Shown one piece after another: positions 24,024 to 32,508 of a stretch of DNA of 64,000 nt. The stretch comes from DATAFF01 sp044870245 (lineage in GTDB: Bacteria > Pseudomonadota > Alphaproteobacteria > Rhizobiales > Aestuariivirgaceae): positions 1-64,000 of the forward strand of contig JBIOYR010000016.1 of assembly GCA_044870245.1 (NCBI GenBank). Reading direction: 5' to 3'. The notes beneath the pieces were generated by a model. The model had not been told where the DNA came from, made no database searches, and worked only from the letters and a program-made list of their open reading frames with translations. Position 1 is the first letter of the stretch. Each line of letters starts with the position of its first letter. Position numbers and translations under genes: made by a program.

Positions 24024-25495
24024 GATGCGGGTTTCTCCACGGGTTTGCCGGCGCCGCGCACCCGCGCCGACAGGCCGGCGGCACGTTCGGCGGCTTCAAG
24101 CGGCCCCTCCCAATCGAAAGTGCGATAGACGGCGGCGAGATGGGCGAAGGGCGGCGACTGGGCGAACAGCTGGAATGTCAAACGATGGCCGGCATAGTCG
24201 GAATTGATGAGATCGCGGGCGAGCGCCAGGAGCTTGCGGCGATCCTCGGCGACCCAATCGTCGTTGATGGTGTAGAACTTCTCGAGCCATGGCCTGGTCT
24301 CGGGATGCTCGAAGGCGGCGGCATCGGGGGTGACGCAGATCTGGCCGCCGCACAATTCGCGGGCGATGTGGATGACGCGCGGCAGCCCGGTCATGGCATG
24401 GACGCGGCCGGTGAAGAGCAGCGACTGATTGGGCATCAGGAGGCCGCGCGGGCTGCGCTCGGCGGTGGCGATGGAAGCGGTGAGATGGGCGTTGATGCCC
24501 TCGCGCCAGACGGCGAGCTCGGCGAGCTTCTCCTGCACCGCCTGCTGCTTGTCGAGGCCGGTCTGGCGGAGGTTCCACAGGGCGGCGCCGATCAGGAGAT
24601 CGGCGAAGCCAAGGGTGCGCTGGACGAAGGGAAAGGCGGAATAGCGGTGCAGCGTCTGGCGGATGAAGGCGGCGGCCCGGGTGTGGCGATAGAACAGCAC
24701 GTCGTCCCAGGGGATCAGCACATCGTCGAGGATCACCAGGGAATCGACCTCGTCGCAGCGGTTGGACAGCGGGTAGTCGCGGGCGGGGGCACGGCCGGTG
24801 AAGCCGGTGCGGCAGATGTGCTTCACGCCGGGGGCATCCAAGCGCAGAATGCACCCCAACGCATAGTCGGACAGCTTGGCATCGCCCCAATTGGCGATGG
24901 TCGGCTTGAGGAACGCCTGATTGGCGTAAGCCGCCGCCGTCTCGTATTTGGCGCCGCGGATGACGATGCCTCGATCGGTCTCGCGCACGACATGGACGAG
25001 CATGTCGGGGTCCTGGTCCTGCGGGCGCTTGGAGCGGTCGCCCTTGGGATCGGTGTTGGCCGAGACATGGAACGGATCGGAGGCGATCGCCAGGGCGATG
25101 TGGCGGGCGATGTTCTCGGCGAAGCGCGGATCGATCTCGTTCAGGATGTCGCTGCCGTCCCACAGCGACCACATCTCGCCGATCGTCTCGTCGCCGACCC
25201 GGGTCACCACCCCGCCGATCTCGCGGGTGACGAGGTCGACGGCGGCGCGCTTTTTCTGCCAGTCATCCGGCTCGCGGGGCAGCTTGAGGCCGATGGCGTA
25301 GCGCTCGCCCTCCTCCTCGTAGGACATGCGGTCGCGGGTCGCAGGATCATGGGCCATGTCGTAGATCCGGGCGCGGACATCGACCACCGACCGGAAAGAT
25401 GGATGGGTGGTCACGTCGCGGACCCGCTCGCCATTGATCCAGACCTCGCGGCCGTCACGGATCGATGCGCGATAGTCGTTGCCGGTCCTGATCAT
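24020..25495 (-). CDS. HpaB-family FADH2-dependent monooxygenase
   Basis: A 491-residue protein of the 4-hydroxyphenylacetate 3-hydroxylase large-subunit family. N-terminal segment RTGNDYRASIRDGREVWINGERV, middle DPFHVSANTDPKGDRSKRP and DMLVHVVRETDRGIVIRGAKYETAAAYANQ, then the flavin region VILDDVLIPWDDVLFYRH and the C-terminal helical bundle. Enzymes of this fold use FADH2 from a separate reductase, and no HpaC-like reductase is in the window. The trio with RidA and DUF1028, just upstream of xanthine dehydrogenase, argues against simple phenol hydroxylation. The substrate is unknown. It is the first gene of the run. Confidence 0.85.
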   Translation of the reverse strand: MIRTGNDYRASIRDGREVWINGERVRDVTTHPSFRSVVDVRARIYDMAHDPATRDRMSYEEEGERYAIGLKLPREPDDWQKKRAAVDLVTREIGGVVTRVGDETIGEMWSLWDGSDILNEIDPRFAENIARHIALAIASDPFHVSANTDPKGDRSKRPQDQDPDMLVHVVRETDRGIVIRGAKYETAAAYANQAFLKPTIANWGDAKLSDYALGCILRLDAPGVKHICRTGFTGRAPARDYPLSNRCDEVDSLVILDDVLIPWDDVLFYRHTRAAAFIRQTLHRYSAFPFVQRTLGFADLLIGAALWNLRQTGLDKQQAVQEKLAELAVWREGINAHLTASIATAERSPRGLLMPNQSLLFTGRVHAMTGLPRVIHIARELCGGQICVTPDAAAFEHPETRPWLEKFYTINDDWVAEDRRKLLALARDLINSDYAGHRLTFQLFAQSPPFAHLAAVYRTFDWEGPLEAAERAAGLSARVRGAGKPVEKPAS

Positions 25496-25601
25496 GCCCG
25501 ATGCTCCCAGCCCATGCTTGACGGTCGACAGGCTAAGCCTTGATCTTTAGGAAGGAAAGACGGGGTCCGCCGGCGGCGGATCTGCAACGGAAGGGATGCT
25601 G

Positions 25602-28253
25602 ATGCGCACCGAGACCCCCCAGCCGATCCATCTCGAGGACTACCAGCCGTCGGCCTGGCTGATCGAGCGGGTGGAGCTCGATGTCCATCTCGATCCGGTT
25701 GAAACGCGGGTGATTTCCCGGCTCGCGATGCGGCCCAACCCCAAGGCGGCAAAGCCCGGCGGCCCGATCACGCTCGATGGCGAGGCGCTGACCTTCGAGA
25801 GCGCGAGCCTCGAGGGCAAGGCGCTCGCGCCGGAGCAGATCTCCTTCGAGGACGGCCGGCTGACGCTCAGCGACATCCCGGATCGGGCGGTCTCGATCGA
25901 GATCTCCTCGACGTGCAATCCCCAGGCCAATAGCGAGCTTTCCGGCCTCTATCTCACCAACGGGGTTTACTGCACCCAATGCGAGGCCGAAGGGTTCCGC
26001 CGCATCACCTATTTCCTCGACCGGCCGGACGTGCTCGCCCGCTACCGGGTGCGGATCGAGGCCGACAAGGCGGCCTGCCCGGTGCTCTTGTCCAACGGCA
26101 ATCTCATCGCCTCAGGCGACATCGAGGGCTGCGACCGCCACTACGCCCTGTGGGAGGACCCGCACCCCAAACCGAGCTATTTGTTCGCGCTGGTCGCCGG
26201 CACGCTCGCCCATGTCGCCGACCGGTTCACCACCAAGTCGGGCCGCGAGGTCGGGCTTCGCATCTATGTCGAGCCGGGCAAGGAGAACCGCTGCGCCTAT
26301 GCCATGGAGTCGCTGAAGCACGCCATGCGCTGGGACGAGGAGGCGTTCGGGCGCGAATACGACCTCGATCTCTTCATGATCGTCGCGGTGTCGGACTTCA
26401 ACATGGGGGCGATGGAGAACAAGGGGCTCAACGTCTTCAACGACAAATACATCCTCGCCCTGCCGGAAGCGGCGACCGACCTCGACTATGCCAATATCGA
26501 GGGCATCATCGCCCATGAATATTTCCACAACTGGACCGGGAACCGGATCACCTGCCGCGACTGGTTCCAGCTCTGCCTCAAGGAGGGGCTGACGGTGTTC
26601 CGCGACCAGGAGTTCACCTCGGACGTCAGGTCGCGGCCGGTCAAGCGGATCAGCGATGTGAGGCTGCTCAGGACCCACCAGTTCCCGGAGGATGCCGGTC
26701 CCCTCGCCCATCCGGTCAGGCCGTCGTCCTATATCGAGATCAACAATTTCTACACGGCGACAGTCTACGAGAAGGGTGCCGAGCTCTGCCGCATGCTCAA
26801 GACGCTGCTCGGGGCGGATGCCTTCCGCAAGGCGATGGATCTCTATTTCGAGCGGCATGACGGCGAGGCGGCGGCGGTGGAGGATTTCGTGCGCTGCATG
26901 GCCGATGCCTCGGGGCGCGACCTGACGCAGTTCTTCCGCTGGTACGAGCAGGCCGGCACGCCGGAGGTGATCGCCGAGGGAAGCTACGACAAGGGGAAGA
27001 AGAGCTATACGCTGACCCTCACCCAGACGACGCCGGCGACGCCCGGCCAGACGGTGAAGGCGCCGTTCCACATCCCGCTGGGGGTGGGGCTTGTCGGGGC
27101 GAAGGGCGAGGACCTGCCGCTCAATCTCGAAGGCAAGGGGCTGAGCAACCGCCAGGTCATCGAGCTCACCGAGCGGACCCAGAGCTTCCGCTTCACCGGG
27201 CTCAGGGAGCGGCCGGTGCTGTCGATCAACCGGGCCTTCGCGGCGCCGATCAAGCTCGCCTCGAACCTGACCGATGCCGATCTCATGTTCCTGATGGCGC
27301 ATGATTCCGACAGCTTCAACCGGTGGGAAGCGGGCCAGACCATCGCCCGCAAGCTGATCATGGAAGCGATGCCGGCGCTGGCCCAGGGGTCGGCGCTGCC
27401 CGATCCGGCGCGCTATGCCGCAGCGCTCGGCGCCTCGCTCGAGGACCGGGCGCTCGAGCCGGCCTTCATGGCGCTGATGCTGTCGCCGCCGGGCGAAGGC
27501 GACATTGCCGGCGAGCTCGGCCGCGACGTCGACACCGATCTCGTGCACCGGGCGCGCGAATGGCTGCGCCGCGAGAGCGGGCGGATCCTCGAGCGGCGGC
27601 TCACCGCGGCGTGGCAGCGGGCCGAGCCCGATCCGGCCTACAGCCCCGACCCGCTCAATGCCGGCAAGCGGGCGCTGCGCCATGGCGTTCTTGGTCTCCT
27701 GGCGGCGGCCGACCCCGAAGAAGGGGCGAGCCTCGCGCTCGAGCATTTCGCGCAGGCCCGCAACATGACCGATGTGATCGGGGCGCTCGGCGTGCTGATC
27801 CAGATCGAGCGGCCGGAGCGCGAGGAGGCGCTCGACCGCTTTTACGAGCAGCATCGCCAGGATCATCTGCTGGTCGACAAATGGCTCGCGCTCAATGCCC
27901 AGGTGCCGAGCACCAGCGCGGCGCGGCGGGTCAAGGCGCTGATGGGCCACAGCGAGTTTACGCTGGCCCGGCCCAACCGGGTCCGGGCGCTGATCGGCAC
28001 CTTCGCCGGCATGAACCCGGTCGGCTTCAATGCCGCCGATGGCGCGGGCTACGAGCTCCTGGCCTCGGTGGTGCTGAAGCTCGACCCGAAGAACCCGCAG
28101 CTGGCGGCGCGCCTTGCCGGCAATTTCAAGAGCTACAAGGTGCTCGAGGAGCGGCGCCGCGCGCATGCCGAGGCGGCGCTGAAGCGGATCGCCGCCGCTT
28201 CAGGCCTGTCGCGCGACACCTATGAGATCGTCACCCGGACGCTGGGTGCTTAG
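25602..28253 (+). CDS. pepN: Aminopeptidase N (M1 zinc metallopeptidase)
   Basis: Removes N-terminal residues from cytosolic peptides. An 883-residue protein, the size of proteobacterial PepN. The substrate motif GAMENKGLNVF and the zinc site HEYFHNWTGNR, with the third ligand Glu in LKEGLTVFRDQEF, are intact near residues 260-320. The C-terminal helical domain extends to NFKSYKVLEERRRAHAEAALKRIA. The ATG at 25602 has GGAAGGG 6 nt upstream; an ATG at 25596 abuts that site and is less likely. Its stop codon interlocks with the stop of the convergent 1331-aa gene. Confidence 0.95.
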   Translation: MRTETPQPIHLEDYQPSAWLIERVELDVHLDPVETRVISRLAMRPNPKAAKPGGPITLDGEALTFESASLEGKALAPEQISFEDGRLTLSDIPDRAVSIEISSTCNPQANSELSGLYLTNGVYCTQCEAEGFRRITYFLDRPDVLARYRVRIEADKAACPVLLSNGNLIASGDIEGCDRHYALWEDPHPKPSYLFALVAGTLAHVADRFTTKSGREVGLRIYVEPGKENRCAYAMESLKHAMRWDEEAFGREYDLDLFMIVAVSDFNMGAMENKGLNVFNDKYILALPEAATDLDYANIEGIIAHEYFHNWTGNRITCRDWFQLCLKEGLTVFRDQEFTSDVRSRPVKRISDVRLLRTHQFPEDAGPLAHPVRPSSYIEINNFYTATVYEKGAELCRMLKTLLGADAFRKAMDLYFERHDGEAAAVEDFVRCMADASGRDLTQFFRWYEQAGTPEVIAEGSYDKGKKSYTLTLTQTTPATPGQTVKAPFHIPLGVGLVGAKGEDLPLNLEGKGLSNRQVIELTERTQSFRFTGLRERPVLSINRAFAAPIKLASNLTDADLMFLMAHDSDSFNRWEAGQTIARKLIMEAMPALAQGSALPDPARYAAALGASLEDRALEPAFMALMLSPPGEGDIAGELGRDVDTDLVHRAREWLRRESGRILERRLTAAWQRAEPDPAYSPDPLNAGKRALRHGVLGLLAAADPEEGASLALEHFAQARNMTDVIGALGVLIQIERPEREEALDRFYEQHRQDHLLVDKWLALNAQVPSTSAARRVKALMGHSEFTLARPNRVRALIGTFAGMNPVGFNAADGAGYELLASVVLKLDPKNPQLAARLAGNFKSYKVLEERRRAHAEAALKRIAAASGLSRDTYEIVTRTLGA

Positions 28254-31200
28254 GCTTTGCGCAGCGTCGGCTTTGCGCCCGGGCGTGAGGGCTTCTTTAG
28301 AAGTTTCGGACGATCATGCGCCGGCGGACTCTCCATGGCATCAAGCTCCTTCACCATCGCGATGGCGGACTTCAGCTCCTCGTCCGAAATCTTGGAGTGC
28401 TCCACCCCGCTGATGTATGGGTCCCGTTTCAGTTGGCTCCACAATCTCACCATGTTGTCGACCGTCTCCCGCAATCGGCGGCCTGCTCTCTTATCCGTAA
28501 CAGCTCTTGGCCAGGTGCCGAGGCTGGACACGATCGCCTGGAATTTGCCGACATTCGCCGCGGTCGGATCTGTGTTGCTGCTCCGAAAACTCTCCCCGAC
28601 CAGCTTGGCGATCTGCCTCCTGCTGACTCCCGGCCGAGCCAGCTCATGCAGTGCTCGCAGCGCCTGACCGAAGTCTTGGCCCAGGATCGAAGCAACGAGC
28701 GTATCCGATAGTTCTTCCGGGTTTCGACGCGGCGACTTGGGTTTCCAACCGACCGACCGCGGCGAGGTCGTCGGTGTGTTCGGATCAACCGAATCCGCGT
28801 CCACCGTCGAGGTCTTCGCGCCCTTCGCCCGGGGCTGCCGGACCAGCCCAAGGGACGCGCCTTCAACTCCATAGAGCGCGTGAAGCGTTCTGGTTCCCAC
28901 ACCGACCTCTCTGGTCGTGGCGATCGTTTCGATCGAGCCGAAATTCCGCCACATGTTGTCGTTGGTTGTTCGAAGATTGGCCAACTGAGCTCCCCCTTCC
29001 CCAAACTGTTCGACAGCACTCGTCACCGCTGCATGTAGAACGCCCATATTGGCCATCATCTTGTCCTGATCTTCCTCCGCGAAGCTGTCCATCACGCCCT
29101 GGACGATGGGTGCATAGGCGGTGTCCCCGCCGAAGGTCAGAATGGCACGATTATAGGCATCGAGGCCCATCAGGTAGTCTTCGATGTTCCTATCCATTAT
29201 GGCCGAGAAGACCTTGCCTGCCGCCTCCTGCATCCGTTCGCGACGAGACTGAGGCAATACCAGTTCTTTCCGCTTGGCGCGGGACGGAAGGTCCGGCTGC
29301 CATGCCGGCCGCGCTGAAGGGACATGCTGGCGCGGCTTTGGCTTTCCAGGACGGGAGGAAGACTTGTCGGAGCCCAAGTATGCGATCAGATCTTCGACCG
29401 AGAGAGAAGACCGCTTGGCCCGCTTTTCAATGCGCTCCTCTTTGTCCCTGTTCGCCAGCCTGTTTCCTCCCTTCATCCAAGACGGGGGAGCACGGTTCGG
29501 ATCTTTCGTCTTGGCATTCGGAACCCGCGGCGCCCGACCCGCCGGCTCTGCCGGAACCCAGGCCGACTGCGGCGCGCGGTCCGCCGCCACGGCGCGATCG
29601 AGATCCTCGCCTCCCAAGTCCGCATAGAGCGCATCGAGCGCGTTGCCCCTCTCAACTACCTCGTCGTCGAGGAGCTGCTGCTCTTCATTGCCCGCGGGGA
29701 ACTCAGCGCCAAGCGCGGCAAGTTCCTCATCCATCTCGTCAAGATCGCGGATGATCCGGTTGCGATCAATGAGAGCAGGCTGATTCAGATAATCACCGGG
29801 CACAGAAGCAGCGTTCCGAGGCTCAGGAACCAGAACGTCGTCGATCCTGTCCATTGGATTTGCCAACAGAGCTTCCCGTGCCGCCTCGATCAGTTCCTCA
29901 TCGATGGTGGTGGGCAATGCATCGCCGAATGTCACGATGAGCCACTCCCTCAGCCTTTCAGCGAGATCGAGGAACCGCGGCGCCTCATAGAAGGGATTCG
30001 CTTCATCGTCGAGTTGCTTGGCAGCGGTGTCGATGGCGTCATAGAGCCTGGCGAAGGCCTGCTGAATGTGCCCCTGCGAACGGCCGAGTACATCTGCAAG
30101 CATCGCGAAGACGAACTGGATACCCCTCTCCTTGCTCAATTCTACCAGATCCTCGAGAGTATCGATGAGCGCCGGGATGTCGAAGCGCTGAACCGCCCCA
30201 ACGATCCGATCGCGCAATTCCTCTGGCGCCGGTGGTTTGGGCGTATAGACATCATCAGGCACTCCCGCCAAGTCTTCCACCGAAAATTCGAAGTCCATTT
30301 CCTCTTGCCTATCCGGTTGTTGCGGTTTGGCAATCGGTAGAGCTGAGACCTGATCGACGTCTCCGCCCATATCCTCGAACAACGCCGCGAGCGCATCTCC
30401 CCGATCATCGATCGCGTTTTCGTCGCGACGCTGGGGATCATCAGGCACAAGCAGAGCCCTGCCAAGTTCATCCTCTCCGAGTTTCACGTTCGACATCTGC
30501 AGCCGCGCACCGGCGATCTCGGGCGGATCCGAGATCGCGTCTTCGCCAAGACGTCGGAGATCAGCAGACACAAGCAGAGCCCTGCCAAGTTCATCCTCTC
30601 CGAGTTTCACGTTCGACATCTGCAGCCGATCCGGGAGTTCCTCGTGATAGTCGATCGGTGTGTTGTCGATACGCGGCCTGGCAGACAGCGGCGATGGTTG
30701 CCTGAAGTTCTCATCAGGCGCTGCCGGTTGCTCAAAGTATGGGCCCGCCGAGGCTTCATGGGTGTTCGCAAGTGAGGCCTGCGTTCTCACCTCTCCAACG
30801 GCAAGCAAATCGAACAGCCGCTCCGCCGACAATTGCGGTTGGTCGGATGCCGGCGCCGCTTGCGTGGCCGATGTCGACTGAGGCTGCGCATTCATGGGCG
30901 AAGTCGACTGAGGCTGCGAGTGCGCGGACGACGTTGATGCCTCGGACTCAGAGATCAATGCATCGAGCTCATCATGGACCTTTCGGGCGCCGCGTCCCCG
31001 AGCGACGCGATCTCCGTAACGGGGATAAGCTTGCGCCAACCATTCTGTCGCCTGTTGCGATTCGGCGGAACGCGGCAGTTCGCTGTCCCGAACGGCGCCA
31101 TCGCGTCGACCGCTACCGGCAACATCTGCTTTGTCGCCAATTCCTGTCTTTTCTCCGACCGGCCGGGAATAGTTTTCAGCCCAGTCTCTATGGTCTTGCT

Positions 31201-32245
31201 TCGGCTCCAATGAATAGCCCTTGACAACCTTTTCCGCGCTTCGCCTTGCCGCCGACGGATTGAGCCCTCGCGTCAGGCCGTAAACCGTCTGCCTCTTCAG
31301 GAAGTAGGCCCAAGCGGCGTTCCTCATGATCCGGGCCGTCACATAGAGGTCGCCGCGCGACAAAGCATCGAGCTGGCTGCTCATCGCTGCGTCGGCGAGC
31401 GCCGCGCCACGACGGGCAATCTCCCCCATTTTGGAGTCTATAATCGAAGATCCCCGATCGCCGACCTCATCGAACAACACCCGCGCGAACAGACCGCGGC
31501 CGAAAGCCTTGTAGCCGAGGATCAACCGTCCGCACGCGGCGTCAAGCGCTTCCGGTTCGCCACCCAGGGAGTTGACGAATTCTTCCGCCGGCTTGAGGAG
31601 CCATCGCGCACAGGCGTAATCGAGGAAGCGGCTGTCGATCCTCGGGTGGAAGTCTTGAAGGGGGGTCACCTTCTTCATTTGACTCAGGCGATCGAGGCTG
31701 GCCTCGACCACCATCTTCATCACCTGCTCGCGGCGTTGTCCCGTTGCTTGCCGCGCTTTCTCATCATCTCCGGCTTTATGCTGATCCGCCGTGAAATGGG
31801 CCTCGAGCGCGTTTCGGATGATCGTTCTCAGCTCGCGGGGCTTGTAGCTGGACAAAGACCTATCCAGCACTCGGCGGAGGCGGACCTCGTCCAGCTCGTC
31901 GCCGTCGGAGGGGGCGCAGAGTTGATCCGCCTGCTCGAGAGCCTTGTGTCGACTGGTCATGTGCCGTTCGGTGTTCTTGGATCTTTGGGAGAGAGCCTTC
32001 AGGCACTCGTCAAGATGAAGGTCGCCCCGATCCTCGCCCGCCGCGGGCTGCTCCTGCGAGTCGATCGCATCGCGCTCGGTCCGCTCGATGTCGTCCGCAA
32101 TCTTGACGGACTTCGATCTGACTGGTCTTGTGCTGTCGCGCGGCAGCTTGCGATCGCTACGGCGTGTGCCGTTCACAGTCTCGCGATGGCCGATCTTGGA
32201 GAGGCTGTTAAGGCCCGCACCGAAGTCGCCGAAGATCTTTGTCAC
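28250..32245 (-). CDS. Large protein of unknown function (1331 aa) with internal duplications
   Basis: A GTG-started protein of 1331 residues with a GGGGGG ribosome site 8 nt upstream. No known domain, signal peptide or membrane helix is recognised. An N-terminal helical, folded-looking region (about residues 80-340) is followed by a long linker rich in Ser, Gln, Pro and acidic residues (370-700). Another helical region (700-800), a basic Pro/Arg-rich linker (900-1000) and a helical C-terminus come next. A 41-residue unit beginning LQMSNVKLGEDELGRALLV is repeated in tandem near 540-620. A second motif recurs as RGDALAALFEDMGG and RGNALDALYADLGG. Base composition is visibly less G+C-rich than its neighbours, suggesting acquisition. 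It ends in an interlocked stop with pepN. It could be an effector or toxin-like protein, but nothing proves that. Confidence 0.75.
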   Translation of the reverse strand: MTKIFGDFGAGLNSLSKIGHRETVNGTRRSDRKLPRDSTRPVRSKSVKIADDIERTERDAIDSQEQPAAGEDRGDLHLDECLKALSQRSKNTERHMTSRHKALEQADQLCAPSDGDELDEVRLRRVLDRSLSSYKPRELRTIIRNALEAHFTADQHKAGDDEKARQATGQRREQVMKMVVEASLDRLSQMKKVTPLQDFHPRIDSRFLDYACARWLLKPAEEFVNSLGGEPEALDAACGRLILGYKAFGRGLFARVLFDEVGDRGSSIIDSKMGEIARRGAALADAAMSSQLDALSRGDLYVTARIMRNAAWAYFLKRQTVYGLTRGLNPSAARRSAEKVVKGYSLEPKQDHRDWAENYSRPVGEKTGIGDKADVAGSGRRDGAVRDSELPRSAESQQATEWLAQAYPRYGDRVARGRGARKVHDELDALISESEASTSSAHSQPQSTSPMNAQPQSTSATQAAPASDQPQLSAERLFDLLAVGEVRTQASLANTHEASAGPYFEQPAAPDENFRQPSPLSARPRIDNTPIDYHEELPDRLQMSNVKLGEDELGRALLVSADLRRLGEDAISDPPEIAGARLQMSNVKLGEDELGRALLVPDDPQRRDENAIDDRGDALAALFEDMGGDVDQVSALPIAKPQQPDRQEEMDFEFSVEDLAGVPDDVYTPKPPAPEELRDRIVGAVQRFDIPALIDTLEDLVELSKERGIQFVFAMLADVLGRSQGHIQQAFARLYDAIDTAAKQLDDEANPFYEAPRFLDLAERLREWLIVTFGDALPTTIDEELIEAAREALLANPMDRIDDVLVPEPRNAASVPGDYLNQPALIDRNRIIRDLDEMDEELAALGAEFPAGNEEQQLLDDEVVERGNALDALYADLGGEDLDRAVAADRAPQSAWVPAEPAGRAPRVPNAKTKDPNRAPPSWMKGGNRLANRDKEERIEKRAKRSSLSVEDLIAYLGSDKSSSRPGKPKPRQHVPSARPAWQPDLPSRAKRKELVLPQSRRERMQEAAGKVFSAIMDRNIEDYLMGLDAYNRAILTFGGDTAYAPIVQGVMDSFAEEDQDKMMANMGVLHAAVTSAVEQFGEGGAQLANLRTTNDNMWRNFGSIETIATTREVGVGTRTLHALYGVEGASLGLVRQPRAKGAKTSTVDADSVDPNTPTTSPRSVGWKPKSPRRNPEELSDTLVASILGQDFGQALRALHELARPGVSRRQIAKLVGESFRSSNTDPTAANVGKFQAIVSSLGTWPRAVTDKRAGRRLRETVDNMVRLWSQLKRDPYISGVEHSKISDEELKSAIAMVKELDAMESPPAHDRPKLLKKPSRPGAKPTLRKA
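30446..30628 (-). repeat. 123-bp direct repeat inside the 1331-aa gene
   Basis: Two copies of at least 59 identical bases start at 30447 and 30570, exactly 123 bp (41 codons) apart, so they preserve the frame. They encode LQMSNVKLGEDELGRALLV twice, followed by diverged linkers. The nearly perfect identity of the first 19 codons, against diverged flanks, suggests a recent duplication or gene conversion. Confidence 0.9.
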
Positions 32246-32508
32246 TTTGGTTACCCCCCGAAGAGAATTCGAGACCCATGCTAATGCCCGGCGGCGCCGC
32301 GAACTGTGCCGTTCGGCATAGGTGCGGATGATTATTTCGCGGGCTCATGCCTGATTTGTCCGAAAGTTTATCGTTCCGGTGCCGAATCGATCGAGTCGGC
32401 GCGCGGCCTTGCGCGAGCCGCTTGCCAAATCACTTCGCTTTCGAATCAATAGGCTTCCGATTCGCCGGAAGCGGGCCTGCGCGGCTGGCGCAAGCGGGGT
32501 GGTGGGAT
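32246..32508. other. Divergent intergenic region with an inverted repeat
   Basis: 263 nt between the 1331-aa gene and the histidine kinase. An inverted repeat CGAAC TGTGCC GTTCG at 32300-32315 lies about 55 nt upstream of the large gene's start codon and could be an operator. It is not the GTTC-N7-GTTC LexA form of alphaproteobacteria. The remainder is of mixed composition with no clear promoter or RNA hairpin. Confidence 0.3.

Noticed and set aside
28250..32245. Type III secretion effector
   Set aside because: Length and repeats are reminiscent, but there is no secretion gene, chaperone gene or hrp/tts promoter element nearby.
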